Shown: positions 37,641 through 49,179 of the stretch, piece after piece
How positions within the stretch are numbered: position 1 is the stretch's first letter
How the letters are laid out: each line of letters opens with the position of its first letter
NCBI RefSeq assembly: GCF_963259705.1
Contig: NC_081847.1
Location: 94,692,671-94,756,670 of the forward strand
From: Myotis daubentonii
Taxonomy: Eukaryota; Chordata; Mammalia; Chiroptera; Vespertilionidae
DNA length: 64,000 nucleotides
Direction of reading: 5' to 3'
Notes under the pieces: model-generated
Seen by the model: the letters and a program-made list of their open reading frames with translations, nothing else
Database searches by the model: none
Told to the model about the DNA's origin: nothing
Translations under genes and position numbers: made by a program

Positions 37641-38378
37641 GACGGCCCCGTCTGTTTTTCAGCTTTCCGCGTTTCGTCTCACATGTGAGGAGGGAGGAGA
37701 GGCGCGCACTCCTTCCTTCCACAGGCCTGGCCGCACGGGGGGGCCGTGCGGGGACCTCGTCCTGTGGCCTCGCACCTTGACGGAGCTGCTTGTCAGCTGG
37801 ACGGTGTGCTGTGGGTTCGATTTCTTTTTTTAACACAAGCCCCCTCATGTAAAACAACTGTTCGTCACTGGGATTGATGGTTTGCAGTTTTCGGTTCCTT
37901 AGACGTGAGGTCTCCAAAGATGCCTTTTTGCAGAATCGATGGCTCCCTGTGGGTTGCGGGAGTTTTCTCCTCTTCTTCCTCTTCTGTCATCGCCCCACCC
38001 CACCCCCGCCCGGATGTCCTCGATTATGTAAAACACGTTTCCTTCATTGGAACAGATATTTTTTCTCATAACCTGTCATTGCATTAACGGGCTTTGGGGA
38101 CTGAATTGCCGTGTGAAATGGTGAGATTACGCACACTTTGTTCTAGTGCACGATTTCCTGTGGACCTGAAGAGCAGGACGCCCCTGGCAGGCTGCTGGCC
38201 GGTGGCCGGGCCGCCTGTCCTCCTGCCACGCTGGCGCTGCGTGACTCGGACCCCCTCTGTGGCCTGGCCACGGCCAGAGGGAGGGCGCCGCACAGAGCCA
38301 CCCTCTCTCCATGCCTCTCTGGCCTACTGTCCCTCCCACTGGCTTCTTGTCTCCCCTTTTAGAGAAATGATGTCTGTG

Positions 38379-38588
38379 CCGGCTGGCCTGGCTCAGGGCT
38401 GAGCGTCAGCCTACGAACCAGGAGGTCACAGATCGATTCACGGTCAGGGCACAGGCCCGGGGTGTGGGCCGATCCCCAGTGGGAGGAGTGCAGGAGGCAA
38501 CTGATCAGTGATTCTCTCATAATTGATGTTTCTATCTCTCTCTCTCTCCCTTCTCCCCTGAAAAAAATTAAAAAAATAATAATAATAA
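38379..38588 (+). mobile_element. Ves SINE with 16-bp target duplication
   Basis: Flanked by AGAAATGATGTCTGTG (38363-38378) and AGAAATGATGTGTGTG (38589-38604). The tail is (AAT)n. Confidence 0.95.
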
Positions 38589-39249
38589 AGAAATGATGTG
38601 TGTGATTCTCAGAACACAAAGTGCAGAGAGGGCCTGTGAGGGACCCCTCCAGGCTTCCCCTCCTCGCGGAAAGGGTCTGCGGTGAAGCTAGACACGGACC
38701 CTCTCCATCCTCTCCAACCAGAACAGCCAGCCACTGACCGCGGGCTGGACGCCCACGCCTGCCGCCTTCCAAGGGTGAAGGGAGGCCACGTGTGTTTTCA
38801 GTGACTCGGGGTACGGGTGGGGGGGCACATCATCTCCAGAGTGCAGACACGCATGAGGACGGGGGTTCTTTTCTGTGATTGCTCATTATGTGCCCATTTC
38901 CCAGGACCCTCTAGGACTGTGCTCCTTTCCACCATGAGCGTCCCTGCCAGCGGACTGTAGACCCCTGCTCCGAGCGAGTGCACGGACGCGCCCCCCCCCC
39001 CCTGCAGGCCAGTCGGGCGGTCCAGTGGCCTCTCGTGATGTGGGAGGAAGTGCACCCGGAAAGGGGACCTGCTGTGCAAGGGGGAGGAAAGGACCACAGT
39101 GGCTGTGGCAGCTGGGGTGGGGCAGCGGCTATGGCTGCCTCCAGGTGCCCCGCAGCCTGTGGTGGCGTGGCCCTGCCCGCCTGCAGGGGGCGCTGGAGAA
39201 CCCGCTGTCCTTCTGTCCCTGGCTGGCCAGGCAGCTTTTGCCTTTAAAG

Positions 39250-39461
39250 CAGTGGTTCTCAACCTTCTGGCCCTTTAAATACAGTTCCTCATGTTGTGAT
39301 CCAATCATAAAATTATCTTCGTTGCTACTTCATAACTGTCATGTTGCTACTGTGATGAATCGTCATGTAAATATCTGATAGGCAGGATGGTCTTGGGCGA
39401 CCCCTGTGAAAGGGTCCTTTGACCGCCAAAGGGGTCGCGACCCACAGGTTGAGAACCGCTG
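39250..39461. mobile_element. Young non-autonomous hAT copy close to the terminal exon
   Basis: The terminal inverted repeats are CAGTGGTTCTCAACC and GGTTGAGAACCGCTG. It is flanked by identical 8-bp CTTTAAAG (39242-39249 and 39462-39469). It is internally deleted relative to the copy at 48869. The element sits 430 bp upstream of the last exon. Confidence 0.95.
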
Positions 39462-39890
39462 CTTTAAAGCTTCTATCCAGGGACAGACAGAGCCCTGGTG
39501 TGGACACGCCCACCACCCAGGCAGTTGGACGAGCATCGAGCATCGGTAATCTTTGGGGGGTGTGCCGACAGGAAAACTGTCCACGTGGTGCTACCTGGGC
39601 TTTGAAAGCGGGGGTGCTTCAGTGAGAGGAGATGCAGGAGGCGGGGGTGTTCCGGGAAGGTGTGGTGGGGGACAGAGAAGAGGAAAGACATGGGTCAGCC
39701 ACTCGCCTCCCTGGTGGGCCCTGGAGCTGCCCTGCCCTCCCAGCGGGGGCGAGGGGTAGGAGGCAGGTGCAGTCAGGCCACGGGCAGCCGAACACCTCGT
39801 TCCTGGTGCCATGAATCGAGCAGCAGCGTGGATACGTGGCCTGATGGAAACGCAGCACTGACGACCCCCCCTCTCTCTCTTTCGTTCCAG

Positions 39891-39920
39891 AATCACACGA
39901 TGACCCAGCACAGCAGTTAG
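39891..39920 (+). CDS. ZNF521: ZNF521 terminal coding segment and stop codon
   Basis: Only 30 coding nucleotides follow the acceptor CAG at 39888-39890. They read NHTMTQHSS and then TAG (39918-39920), in phase 0 with the previous exon. This tiny segment carries both zinc-ligand histidines (H-x4-H) of the last finger, so skipping the exon would destroy that finger. A C-terminus of QHSS matches my recollection of ZNF521; ZNF423 ends differently (QHAQ). The rest of the exon is 3' UTR. Confidence 0.93.
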   Translation, partial: NHTMTQHSS

Positions 39921-40690
39921 TGGGAGCGCGGTCGGTGGAGACTTCCTTCTGCGGCACAGAAAGGGAACATGTTTCACTCTTTGCACGAACCCCTCCTTGT
40001 TATGTACATTATTCAGAGCATTGTATTGTACCATGAACTTGTATCACCCAAATGCTGGATGTTCATGTGTGTGAGCCTGGGAGCAGGATAGACCCTCTGT
40101 ATATAAAGTGTTGCACATGTATGATGTCGTCGGAAACTGACACGGTCTTACGAAGACGAGTGGACTTGGGCCCTGTTCAGGCAGGAGAGGAAAAGACTGA
40201 GCAGAAGGGCTTAAGAGGAAGTATTTTCAAGGCAGCCCGCAGGCCGAGTTCAGACCCCTGCGTTACACAGGAGGCGGCGTTGGGACTTGCTGTCATGGAC
40301 TCTGAAGCCCAGACTTTCTCTTTTTGGTAAATCAGCGTTAAATCCGAGACTATTTTTTCATTGCGAAGATTCTGCGAGCCATGAAGAGACGTTCTCACAG
40401 AGAGCCCACCGCCGATACGGCCCGTCTATATATTTGTACGCCTTGCCCTGTGACCGGTAGCATCACTATATATGCAATAGTTGTCATGTAGACTGTCAGC
40501 GAGTTTTTCCCGGAGACGTTTGAGGCTCTGAGTGTTCAAGGTTTCCCGTATGATTTCTCTCAGCCGAACGCCCGAATCGGTTGGACTAACCTGTATGTTA
40601 CTGTTACTCATGTTTACTCCGCGCCCTGGACCTGGAGATGACTGGAATTGTTTTCCAAGAGGAAATAAATTCAGTTTACCGTTCGGTCTG
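39921..40690 (+). other. ZNF521: ZNF521 3' untranslated region
   Basis: About 770 nt run from the stop codon to the inferred cleavage site. The segment is free of recognisable transposons, unlike the DNA on both sides, which suggests constraint. It contains one exact Pumilio-type site, TGTATATA, at 40098-40105. Several AT-rich runs follow (40420-40490). A 3' UTR of this length without internal strong poly(A) signals fits a single-site terminal exon. The end is inferred from the AATAAA and the GT-rich region after it. Confidence 0.8.
40098..40105 (+). promoter_or_regulatory. Pumilio-type site in the 3' UTR
   Basis: TGTATATA fits the UGUANAUA Pumilio consensus exactly. Function is not shown. 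Confidence 0.5.
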
Positions 40691-40715
40691 AGTGCATGTG
40701 TGTGGTTTCTTGTTC
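40664..40715 (+). terminator. ZNF521: Polyadenylation signal with GT-rich downstream element
   Basis: AATAAA lies at 40664-40669. A GT-rich stretch at about 40688-40715 (GAGTGCATGTGTGTGGTTTC and onward) has the spacing of a mammalian downstream element. Cleavage is expected at about 40680-40690. This is the first good signal after the stop codon. Confidence 0.85.
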
Positions 40716-41277
40716 TAATGACTCTCCCATTTGGAAAAGCAGGGCATTGCCAACACCCTGGGAAATGGAATCTGCTCGGAGCATATCTGGGCCTAAGCTC
40801 AGTCCTATTTAAATTAACCTTTCACGTGGGCCCGTGCAGCCGGGAGGGCATCCGTCCGTGGGGCAGAGCAGGGACAAGGCCCCAGGTGCCAGGTGCGTCG
40901 GCCTCCCAGTGTGACTGCACCAGGCCGCCTTGTCCTGGCGGGCTCGCAGGGCGCATGGATGCGGCGGCTGCTCTGCATGATGTGCAGCCGACAGGCCCTG
41001 CTGAGCAGGCCCGAGCTCCGAGCAGAGGCTGCGTGGAGAGGCCGCTGGAGACGTGTGCGTAGGGAGCGTCTGTTCCTTCAGAAGACAGAGCACAGAGCGG
41101 GGAGCGGGGCTGTGTGTCCTCGCTCCGGTAGCCACTCCCAGAGTTGCTTTATCCAGAACCTTCCACCGCCTGCCTCAGTTTCCCAGCCGGGGCTGGTGCC
41201 GCGGGGTCAGCAGCCTCCACCTGGGCCTGGGCGTCTGGAAGATGCTGGCACCAGCACCTGCCAAAACGTGGTGAACG

Positions 41278-41517
41278 AGCCCTCGCCGGTGTGGCTCAGT
41301 GGATAGAGCATCGGCCGGCGGACTGAAGGATCCCAGGTTGGATTCCGGTCAAGGGCACGTATGTTGGTGGCAGGCTCAATCCCTGGCCCTGGTGGAGGCA
41401 TGTGGAAGGCAACTGATCGATGTATCGCTCTCATACCCATGTTTCTGTCTCTCCCTCTCCCTTCCGCTCTCTCTAAAAATCCATGGAAACATACCCTCCG
41501 ATGAGGATTAACAACAA
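41278..41517 (+). mobile_element. Ves SINE
   Basis: The head is GCCCTCGCCGGTGTGGCTCA, of the 'ggactgaaggatcc' subtype. Flanked by GTGGTGAACG (41268-41277) and GTGGTGAATG (41518-41527). Confidence 0.95.
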
Positions 41518-41867
41518 GTGGTGAATGGGTGGGAGCTCTCATTTCAAAGCATCCTTTTTCCTTCGAAAGATGAACATAGAAATAAGTACAGGGAGTCCTG
41601 ATAGGCCTCTTGAGTCAAAACTGGTAAGTAGACACCTGGTACGAATGGGCAACTTCCAGCGCCCCCCTCCCCCGTCCACATCCCCCGTGCGGGTGACATT
41701 TCACTCACTGTGACTCCTCTGGCCTCTGAGACAGGGCCTCCAGCCAGCCGATCCAGACGCCGTAGACAAGCGAGAACCCTCACAGCAGGTCTTGATGGGA
41801 GTGAAGCTGGACCCATCCACCTGGTTGGGACCACCTGTCACCAGGCACCCGGGACTGGGACCCAAGT

Positions 41868-41927
41868 CTGTGCATTTCTAGGACGTTCCACGTGGCGCTG
41901 ATGTTCCTTGTGATGCAGTGTTTTGTT
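41868..41927 (-). mobile_element. MER5A-like fragment
   Basis: TGCATTTCTAGGACGTTCC...GCTGATGTTCC resembles one end of an inverted MER5A. An A-rich stretch (41933-41958) follows. Confidence 0.4.
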
Positions 41928-42033
41928 ACCAATAAAAATAAAAAAATAAAATAAAAAAGCCTGGTCACATTTTAAAATTATTCAGAAACAAGTTCCCCAT
42001 AGTGACTAAAGTGCATGTGTTTGCTAGAACGTT

Positions 42034-42035
<2 letters not shown>

Positions 42036-42070
<35 letters not shown>
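42036..42070. repeat. (GT)n microsatellite
   Basis: 35 bp of GT dinucleotides. Confidence 0.97.
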
Positions 42071-42071
<1 letters not shown>

Positions 42072-42099
42072 TGTTTTAATGCTGGGAAGTCTACATCTA

Positions 42100-42300
42100 T
42101 ACATTTCACAATGGATTGCCAGCATGCTAGTTAATTAAAAAGCTTTTCACTGGCAACATGAATAATGAACTATGCCGAGAACATGCAAGGACATTCATAA
42201 TTAAAATACTCAGCTACGTTTTTAAAAAATTAAGGTCTCTGGTCTAGTCAAGGATTTTGCATTTAAAATGACATGACCACACTTAACTGACTTTTTCACA
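42100..42300. promoter_or_regulatory. Candidate AT-rich element downstream of ZNF521
   Basis: Unique DNA with GCTAGTTAATTAAAAAGC, CATGAATAATGAAC and CATAATTAAAATAC sites, 1.5 kb beyond the poly(A) signal. Candidate only. Confidence 0.25.
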
Positions 42301-43084
42301 AGCTTGAAAAGTTCTGGTTACGAAGGACCCGGTTGTATTTCACAGGAGCAGGCGATGGAGCCGCCGGGGATGGAGGCCTCGGGGACCTCCCAGACCCCTG
42401 GTCCAGGCGGAGCTGGAAGCCTCAGGAAGCAAGAGAGGCCTGTGCTTTCCGCCCCGGAGGCCTCCACTGGCACCCTCGGGTCCCCACACACGGGTCAGCA
42501 CCCGCCCAGACAACGCCGGAGGCGAAGGGGTGCACCCTTATTCGCTCCATATGCCTCGTCCTTTCTAGAACAACCAACCGTTGCTTGGGTCATCCACGCG
42601 GAACAGTCCGTGGGACAGCCACTCCCTCCTTTTGCTCGTAACCATGTTTATTTCCTACTCCATTGCCTAAGGACATAGGGAACTTAAAGATGAACGAAAC
42701 GCCAGTGGGAAAATCAGCTCCACGCAGAGGGGAGGAAAGATAGCGAAGTCGTCCTGTTTGGTGATTTTGGTTTTAATGCGTTTCTTTTGCATTGACTTTG
42801 TGCTTCCTGGTAGTAAGGGGAGGAGGGAAGGGGGGAGGACAAGACCACTTCCTTAGAATTCTTCTCCTAGCACTCAACTGCAGAAGAAGTGCGGCGGAGG
42901 CCTTACGCAAGGCAGGGGCCAGTGCAGCAGCCGCTCCTTGACCAGAGGGCTGTGACCTCCTGCTAGTCGGCTCTGGGCAGTGGCTCAGGGGCCGCTGACG
43001 CCCCGCCATGCACAGCACCGTCCCCAGAACAAAGAGTCATCCTGCCTGAACGTCAGGAGTCTCGAGGCTGAGGCACTCCGAGGT

Positions 43085-43230
43085 GATGTGTTCACATGGG
43101 AGCCACTGGGAGAGCATTGAAAGCGCGTTTTGCCTGAATCCCACCCCAGAGGTCCTGCCTTCATTGGCCCCGAGCACCAGCCGGGCCCCAGAGGCACCCC
43201 AGGTGCCTGCGGCCTCGTCTGAGACCCACT
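43085..43230. mobile_element. MER5A-like fossil
   Basis: CACATGGGAGCCACTGGGAG, CTGAATCCCACCCCAGAGGT and CACCCCAGGTG occur in MER5 order, strongly diverged. Confidence 0.45.
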
Positions 43231-45111
43231 GGGCCCTGACACTCTCCGGCTGGTGCATCGGACAGGAGCCGAGAAATTTGAAAACCACCTCCAAGACAGT
43301 GAGACGCGTCAGGGAGGGGCCCCCACGTCCTCTCTCAATGTGACCTTTTACAACTGGGTGTCTCCGGATTCTTCTCACTGTAAGTACCAGGAGGAACAAT
43401 AGCAGGTTTGGGCAGAAGCGGGGAGGGTAGCCTGACCCAGAGCCCCACCACCGACACCCGGTGCGGGATTAGGAACTCGGTGAGTGGGAGCCCGGCCCAG
43501 CAGGGACTCGGGGGCCCCGGGGAGCAGGGGCCGGCCCCTCCGCTGTGCCCGGGGGAGGGCAGCCTGGCAGCCTCAGGAGGAGCCAGCCATCCGGGTGGTT
43601 CTGCGCCATGTGTCGGTCTCCGTGTTGGCAACCCGCCCCGTGCGGCGCCCACACGCGGCTGCCCCCACTGCGAGGCCATATGAGACCCACTTTCGGGCCA
43701 GGCCCGGCGCCTGGCTCGCGGCTCTGACCTCTGCCATCGGCTATTATTTCTGTCTAATGATTCCCGTTCCAGGCCGTTCTCAACGTTCGCTTGCAGATCT
43801 CTGTCTGTAAAAGCATGGCTTGTGCTTTGTTTTAAATTAGCCTCTCAGGCAGATGGGAAGGTCGCTGTGACCTTCAGGCTTCTGTTGCCTCGGGTTGAGC
43901 ATGACCCAGCAGTGGCTGTTCTGGAGACCGTCCAGTCCTGGGCGTAGGTGTCAGGTGGGTTTGTTGTCATGACGAAGGAGAAGTGTGGAAAGTCACTCGC
44001 TTTGCTGCAAATAGATGCGTTGCTCGTGGAGGCAGGTGAAGCGGCCGGAAATCCTGCTCTGGGCTGGGGTGGGCAGGGACGGGGGACAGCGGCAGCAGGC
44101 ACGGCTGGGCACCGGGTGGAGGCGCCGGGGACAGGCTCTGGGTCCCGGCAGCTGGGTGGGCCCCTCGGGTCCGTGCTGGGTCTTCTCGGAACTCGGACGA
44201 GGACCCGGGGGAGCCTTCAGGTTGCAGGTTATAGAGCAGCCCGGGGGCAGCCTGCAGAGCACCTGCGGTCGCCTCCCCACCTCGCTCATCTCCGCGGGCC
44301 GGCGTGGAGGGAGCTCTACAAAGGGAGACATCTCCTAGAGTTCGGGGGGAGAGGCAAGGGCCCAGCGTGGTTTCTGGCCGAACCCAGGGCTCAGGGCTGC
44401 TGGGCACTGCACTCCGCGGGGGTGGGGGTCGGGAGCCTCCGGGGCTGAGGAGTAGCCATGGCCAACCCACCAGGTTTCTCTGTAATGAGGTCAGCTGTCA
44501 GCTCCCCGGCAGGAGCACAGCGCCCCTTTATTTCCAAGCCTGTGCCGCAGCCCGTCCAGGCTGCATACCATCCTCCGTGCACATCCCGACCAGCCGTGTG
44601 CGGCCAGCCCGGCTCTCTCCGCAAAGGGGGAAACTTGGCCATGGTGGAGGCTGAGGACTTAAATGGCGATCGGCTCTGGCTCCTGTCGATTAATTCCTTC
44701 ATGGGCTCCTGCCTGAGGAGAGCATCTGGAGGGGCCGGCTGTGGGGGCTGAGAAAAACAGCCCAGCACACACACCCTCACGAGAGCTCAGCAGCGACGGG
44801 CGGGCGAGGTGTCCCGGGGCGCCTGCGTGGGGCGCTCTCTGTCACCTACAGGTAGCACATTCCTAGAAGAAACTTCTGTGTCCACTGAAGTCTCTGAGAG
44901 GAATCGCCTCCTTTGGGCTTTAATCCATCCCGACCCCGTGACCAGGAGATGCAGGAGCCGATGGGACCAGCAAGTCAGAGGCGGGCGTGGTCCTCCCTCC
45001 AGCAGCAGGGAAAGCGGTTCAAACGTTGGTCCTCCCCCCCCCCCTTGGGCCCGGCAGCACCCTGGGGCGGGGAAGGGGCACCTGGGTCAAGCGCTGAGGG
45101 CAGACCGACTG

Positions 45112-47535
45112 GGGTGAGTATGGATAATGCCCTGGGAGTATGGTTACTGCCCTGTGAGTATGGTTAGTGCCCTGGGAGCATGGTTACTGCCCTGGGAGTA
45201 TGGTTAGTGTCCTGGGAGTATGGTTACTGCCCTGTGAGTATGGTTAGTGCCCTGTGAGTATGGTTACTGCCCTGGGAGTATGGTTACTGCCCTGGGAGTA
45301 TGGTTAGTGTCCTGGGAGTATGGTTAGTGCCCTGGGAGTACAGTTAGTGCCCTGTGAGTATGGTTACTGCCCTGTGAGTATGGTTAGTGCCCTGGGAGCA
45401 TGGTTACTGCCCTGGGAGTATGGTTAGTGTCCTGGGAGTATGGTTACTGCCCTGGGAGTATGGTTAGTGTCCTGGGAGTATGGTTACTGCCCTGGGAGTA
45501 TGGTTACTGCCCTGGGAGTATGGTTAGTGTCCTGGGAGTATGGTTACTGCCCTGGGAGTATGGTTAGTGTCCTGGGAGTATGGTTACTGCCCTGTGAGTA
45601 TGGTTAGTGCCCTGGGAGTACAGGTTAGTTACTGCCCTGTGAGTATGGTTACTGCCCTGTGAGTATGGTTAGTGCCCTGTGAGTATGGTTAGTGCCCTGG
45701 GAGTACAGGTTAGTGCCCTGTGAGTATGGTTACTGCCCTGTGAGTATGGTTACTGCCCTGTGAGTATGGTTACTGCCCTGTGAGTATGGTTAGTGCCCTG
45801 GGAGTACAGGTTAGTGCCCTGTGAGTATGGTTACTGCCCTGTGAGTATGGTTACTGCCCTGTGAGTATGGTTACTGCCCTGGGAGTATGGTTACTGCCCT
45901 GTGAGTATGGTTAGTGCCCTGGGAGCATGGTTACTGCCCTGGGAGTATGGTTAGTGCCCTGGGAGTATGGTTACTGCCCTGGGAGTATGGTTAGTGTCCT
46001 GGGAGTATGGTTAGTGCCCTGGGAGTACAGTTAGTGCCCTGTGAGTATGGTTACTGCCCTGTGAGTATGGTTAGTGCCCTGGGAGCATGGTTACTGCCCT
46101 GGGAGTATGGTTAGTGTCCTGGGAGTATGGTTACTGCCCTGTGAGTATGGTTAGTGCCCTGGGAGCATGGTTACTGCCCTGGGAGTATGGTTAGTGTCCT
46201 GGGAGTATGGTTACTGCCCTGTGAGTATGGTTAGTGCCCTGTGAGTATGGTTACTGCCCTGGGAGTATGGTTACTGCCCTGGGAGTATGGTTAGTGTCCT
46301 GGGAGTATGGTTAGTGCCCTGGGAGTACGGTTAGTGCCCTGTGAGTATGGTTACTGCCCTGTGAGTATGGTTAGTGCCCTGGGAGCATGGTTACTGCCCT
46401 GGGAGTATGGTTAGTGTCCTGGGAGTATGGTTACTGCCCTGTGAGTATGGTTAGTGCCCTGTGAGTATGGTTACTGCCCTGGGAGTATGGTTACTGCCCT
46501 GGGAGTATGGTTAGTGTCCTGGGAGTATGGTTACTGCCCTGGGAGTATGGTTAGTGTCCTGGGAGTATGGTTACTGCCCTGTGAGTATGGTTAGTGCCCT
46601 GGGAGTACAGGTTAGTTACTGCCCTGTGAGTATGGTTACTGCCCTGTGAGTATGGTTACTGCCCTGTGAGTATGGTTAGTGCCCTGGGAGTACAGGTTAG
46701 TGCCCTGTGAGTATGGTTACTGCCCTGTGAGTATGGTTACTGCCCTGTGAGTATGGTTAGTGCCCTGTGAGTATGGTTAGTGCCCTGTGAGTATGGTTAC
46801 TGCCCTGGGAGTATGGTTAGTGTCCTGGGAGTATGGTTACTGCCCTGGGAGTATGGTTAGTGTCCTGGGAGTATGGTTACTGCCCTGTGAGTATGGTTAG
46901 TGCCCTGGGAGTACAGGTTAGTTACTGCCCTGTGAGTATGGTTACTGCCCTGTGAGTATGGTTACTGCCCTGTGAGTATGGTTAGTGCCCTGGGAGTACA
47001 GGTTAGTGCCCTGTGAGTATGGTTACTGCCCTGTGAGTATGGTTACTGCCCTGTGAGTATGGTTAGTGCCCTGTGAGTATGGTTAGTGCCCTGTGAGTAT
47101 GGTTACTGCCCTGTGAGTATGGTTAGTGCCCTGGGAGTATGGTTAGTGTCCTGGGAGTATGGTTACTGCCCTGTGAGTATGGTTAGTGCCCTGTGAGTAT
47201 GGTTACTGCCCTGTGAGTATGGTTACTGCCCTGTGAGTATGGTTACTGCCCTGTGAGTATGGTTAGTGCCCTGTGAGTATGGTTACTGCCCTGTGAGTAT
47301 GGTTACTGCCCTGTGAGTATGGTTAGTGCCCTGTGAGTACTGGTTAGTGCCCTGTGAGTATGGTTAGTGCCCTGTGAGTATGGTTACTGCCCTGTGAGTA
47401 TGGTTACTGCCCTGTGAGTATGGTTAGTGCCCTGTGAGTATGGTTACTGCCCTGTGAGTATGGTTACTGCCCTGTGAGTATGGTTAGTGCCCTGGGAGTA
47501 CAGGTTAGTGCCCTGAGAGTATGGTTAGTGCCGTG
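45112..47535. repeat. 20-bp-unit minisatellite, about 121 copies
   Basis: Head-to-tail units of CCTGTGAGTATGGTTACTGC and close variants (GGGAG for TGTGAG, TTAGTG for TTACTG, GTCC for GCCC, GCATGG, TACAGG). The array runs unbroken for 2.4 kb. Occasional longer units (TACAGGTTAGTTACTG) act as markers of larger duplicated blocks. Because 20 is not a multiple of 3 and units contain TGA or TAG, no frame is open through it on either strand. There are no unique spacers, so it is not a CRISPR array. Confidence 0.98.
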
Positions 47536-48868
47536 TGAGACTTGGCATTCTCCCACCCACCTGGTCAATGTGGACCACAGCTCAGCTCGTCACTTAGGCA
47601 GATGTGGACGTCAAGCGCAGGCCTCGGGTGCTCCCCTAATGACCCAGGGGTGTGGCTATCGACCAGGTGGAACCAGTGGAATTAGGGGCGAACGCCCCTG
47701 TCTCCTCTGCCTCTGAGCCTCCCTCCCTCTCGGGTCTCCTTTCGAATCGGAGGAAGAGTTGGTTCCCTTCCTCAGGAGGCAAGCCCGTGGGTTCCCTAAG
47801 GTCGCGCACTGTCCACAGGGCCCCCGTTGAGATGTAGATCCAGTTACACTGAGCGTGCTCGCTCTCAGGAGGAGCATGTCAAGGCCCACGGCTACGGGGG
47901 CCGGTGGCTGCTGCACAGAACTTTCTCATCATGGAACGTTCTAGGGGGCAGCCCAGCAAGTCCCCGCCTCTGCTGCCCTTTGCCCCCGCCAGGTCCAGAG
48001 ACCCCTGTTTCTCCAGCTCCGTCAGCACCTCCCTCCATCCGCACGCCGCCCCATCTTCCCGTGTGCGCACATGTTTCCAATCTTCAAAAAACTGTTTCCT
48101 TGACCCTGAAACCACCTCACAGGACTTTCATTGATTTCCTTCATTTTCTCCCACTTTCTCACAGCTGCAGTCTGCCTCCACATCCTCCGTTTCCTCACCA
48201 CGGACTCGGGCCTCCCTCACCTGCGGGCTGGCCCCCATCGGCATCTTCTCACAAAAACCGTGTTCCCGAGGCCGCCGGGCCTCCTCACCACCTCATCTTT
48301 CTGGGGCCTCCCTCCCTCCCCAGGTCCTCACTCTCCTCAGCCTTTCAACAACTTAGACCATCCGTCACCAGGTCCCTCCTTCTCGCTCGGCAATATTTCT
48401 TGGTTTATTCTTTCCTTTCTCTTTTCAGTGTCAGGGCCCTGGGGACACCCTTTTCATCTGCTCACCTCCGGCTCTCCTGTCTCTAATCCTTGTGCACGGC
48501 CACCAGGTCAACCTTTATAAACACTCATGCCCCGCCATTTCCTCGTCCAGTGAATCCCAGGGACTCCCAGAGCCGGGCAGTGGAAGGGCAGCGTGTAAAT
48601 GGAATTGGAATCCGTGTCTGCCACTGCTGGCAGGGTAGCCTGGCCCGGCTTACTTGCTTTTCTGAAACTTCTCCTTCACTGGAGAGTGAGTGTACTGACA
48701 GGTGATTGTAAGACGCCTGCCGATGTGACTGTTCGTGGTTTCAAACACCTGGAATCCATGGCCGTGTGTCATCTGGATGCAACCTGGGCTCTTCATGCTG
48801 ATTCTGGGCCCACTGCTTCTCTTTGTGGCACGGCTCACCCCGTGAGTCCCGCCACCCCTCCCCTAAGT

Positions 48869-49179
48869 CAGTGGTTCTCAACCTTCCTAATGCCGCGACC
48901 CTTTAATACAGTTCCTCATGCTGTGGTGACCCCCAACCATAAAATTATTTTCGTGGCTACTTCATCACTGTAATGTTGCTACTGTAATGAATCGTCATGT
49001 AAATATCTGATATGCAGGATGTATTTTCATTGTTACAAATTGAACATAATTAAAGCACAGTGATTCATCACAAAAATAATATGTAATTATATATGTGTTT
49101 TCCGATGGTCTTAGGCGACCCCTGTGAAAGGGTCGTTCGACCCCCAAAGGGGTCGCGACCCACAGGTTGAGAACCGCTG
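48869..49179. mobile_element. Longest copy of the young hAT family
   Basis: 311 bp, CAGTGGTTCTCAACC to GGTTGAGAACCGCTG, with CCTAAGT flanking both ends. It retains the central region missing from the 39250 and 62003 copies. Confidence 0.93.

Noticed and set aside
41525..41960. Processed pseudogene ending in the A-rich tract at 41933-41958
   Set aside because: No coding similarity recognised; part of the segment looks like a MER5A fragment, and the A-rich tract is irregular.
45112..47535. CRISPR array
   Set aside because: Repeats are contiguous with no unique spacers, and the genome is mammalian.
47827..48486. 219-codon plus-strand open frame
   Set aside because: Pro/Ser/His/Leu-rich translation of C/T-rich DNA, no recognisable domain; overlapping frames of similar quality exist on both strands.
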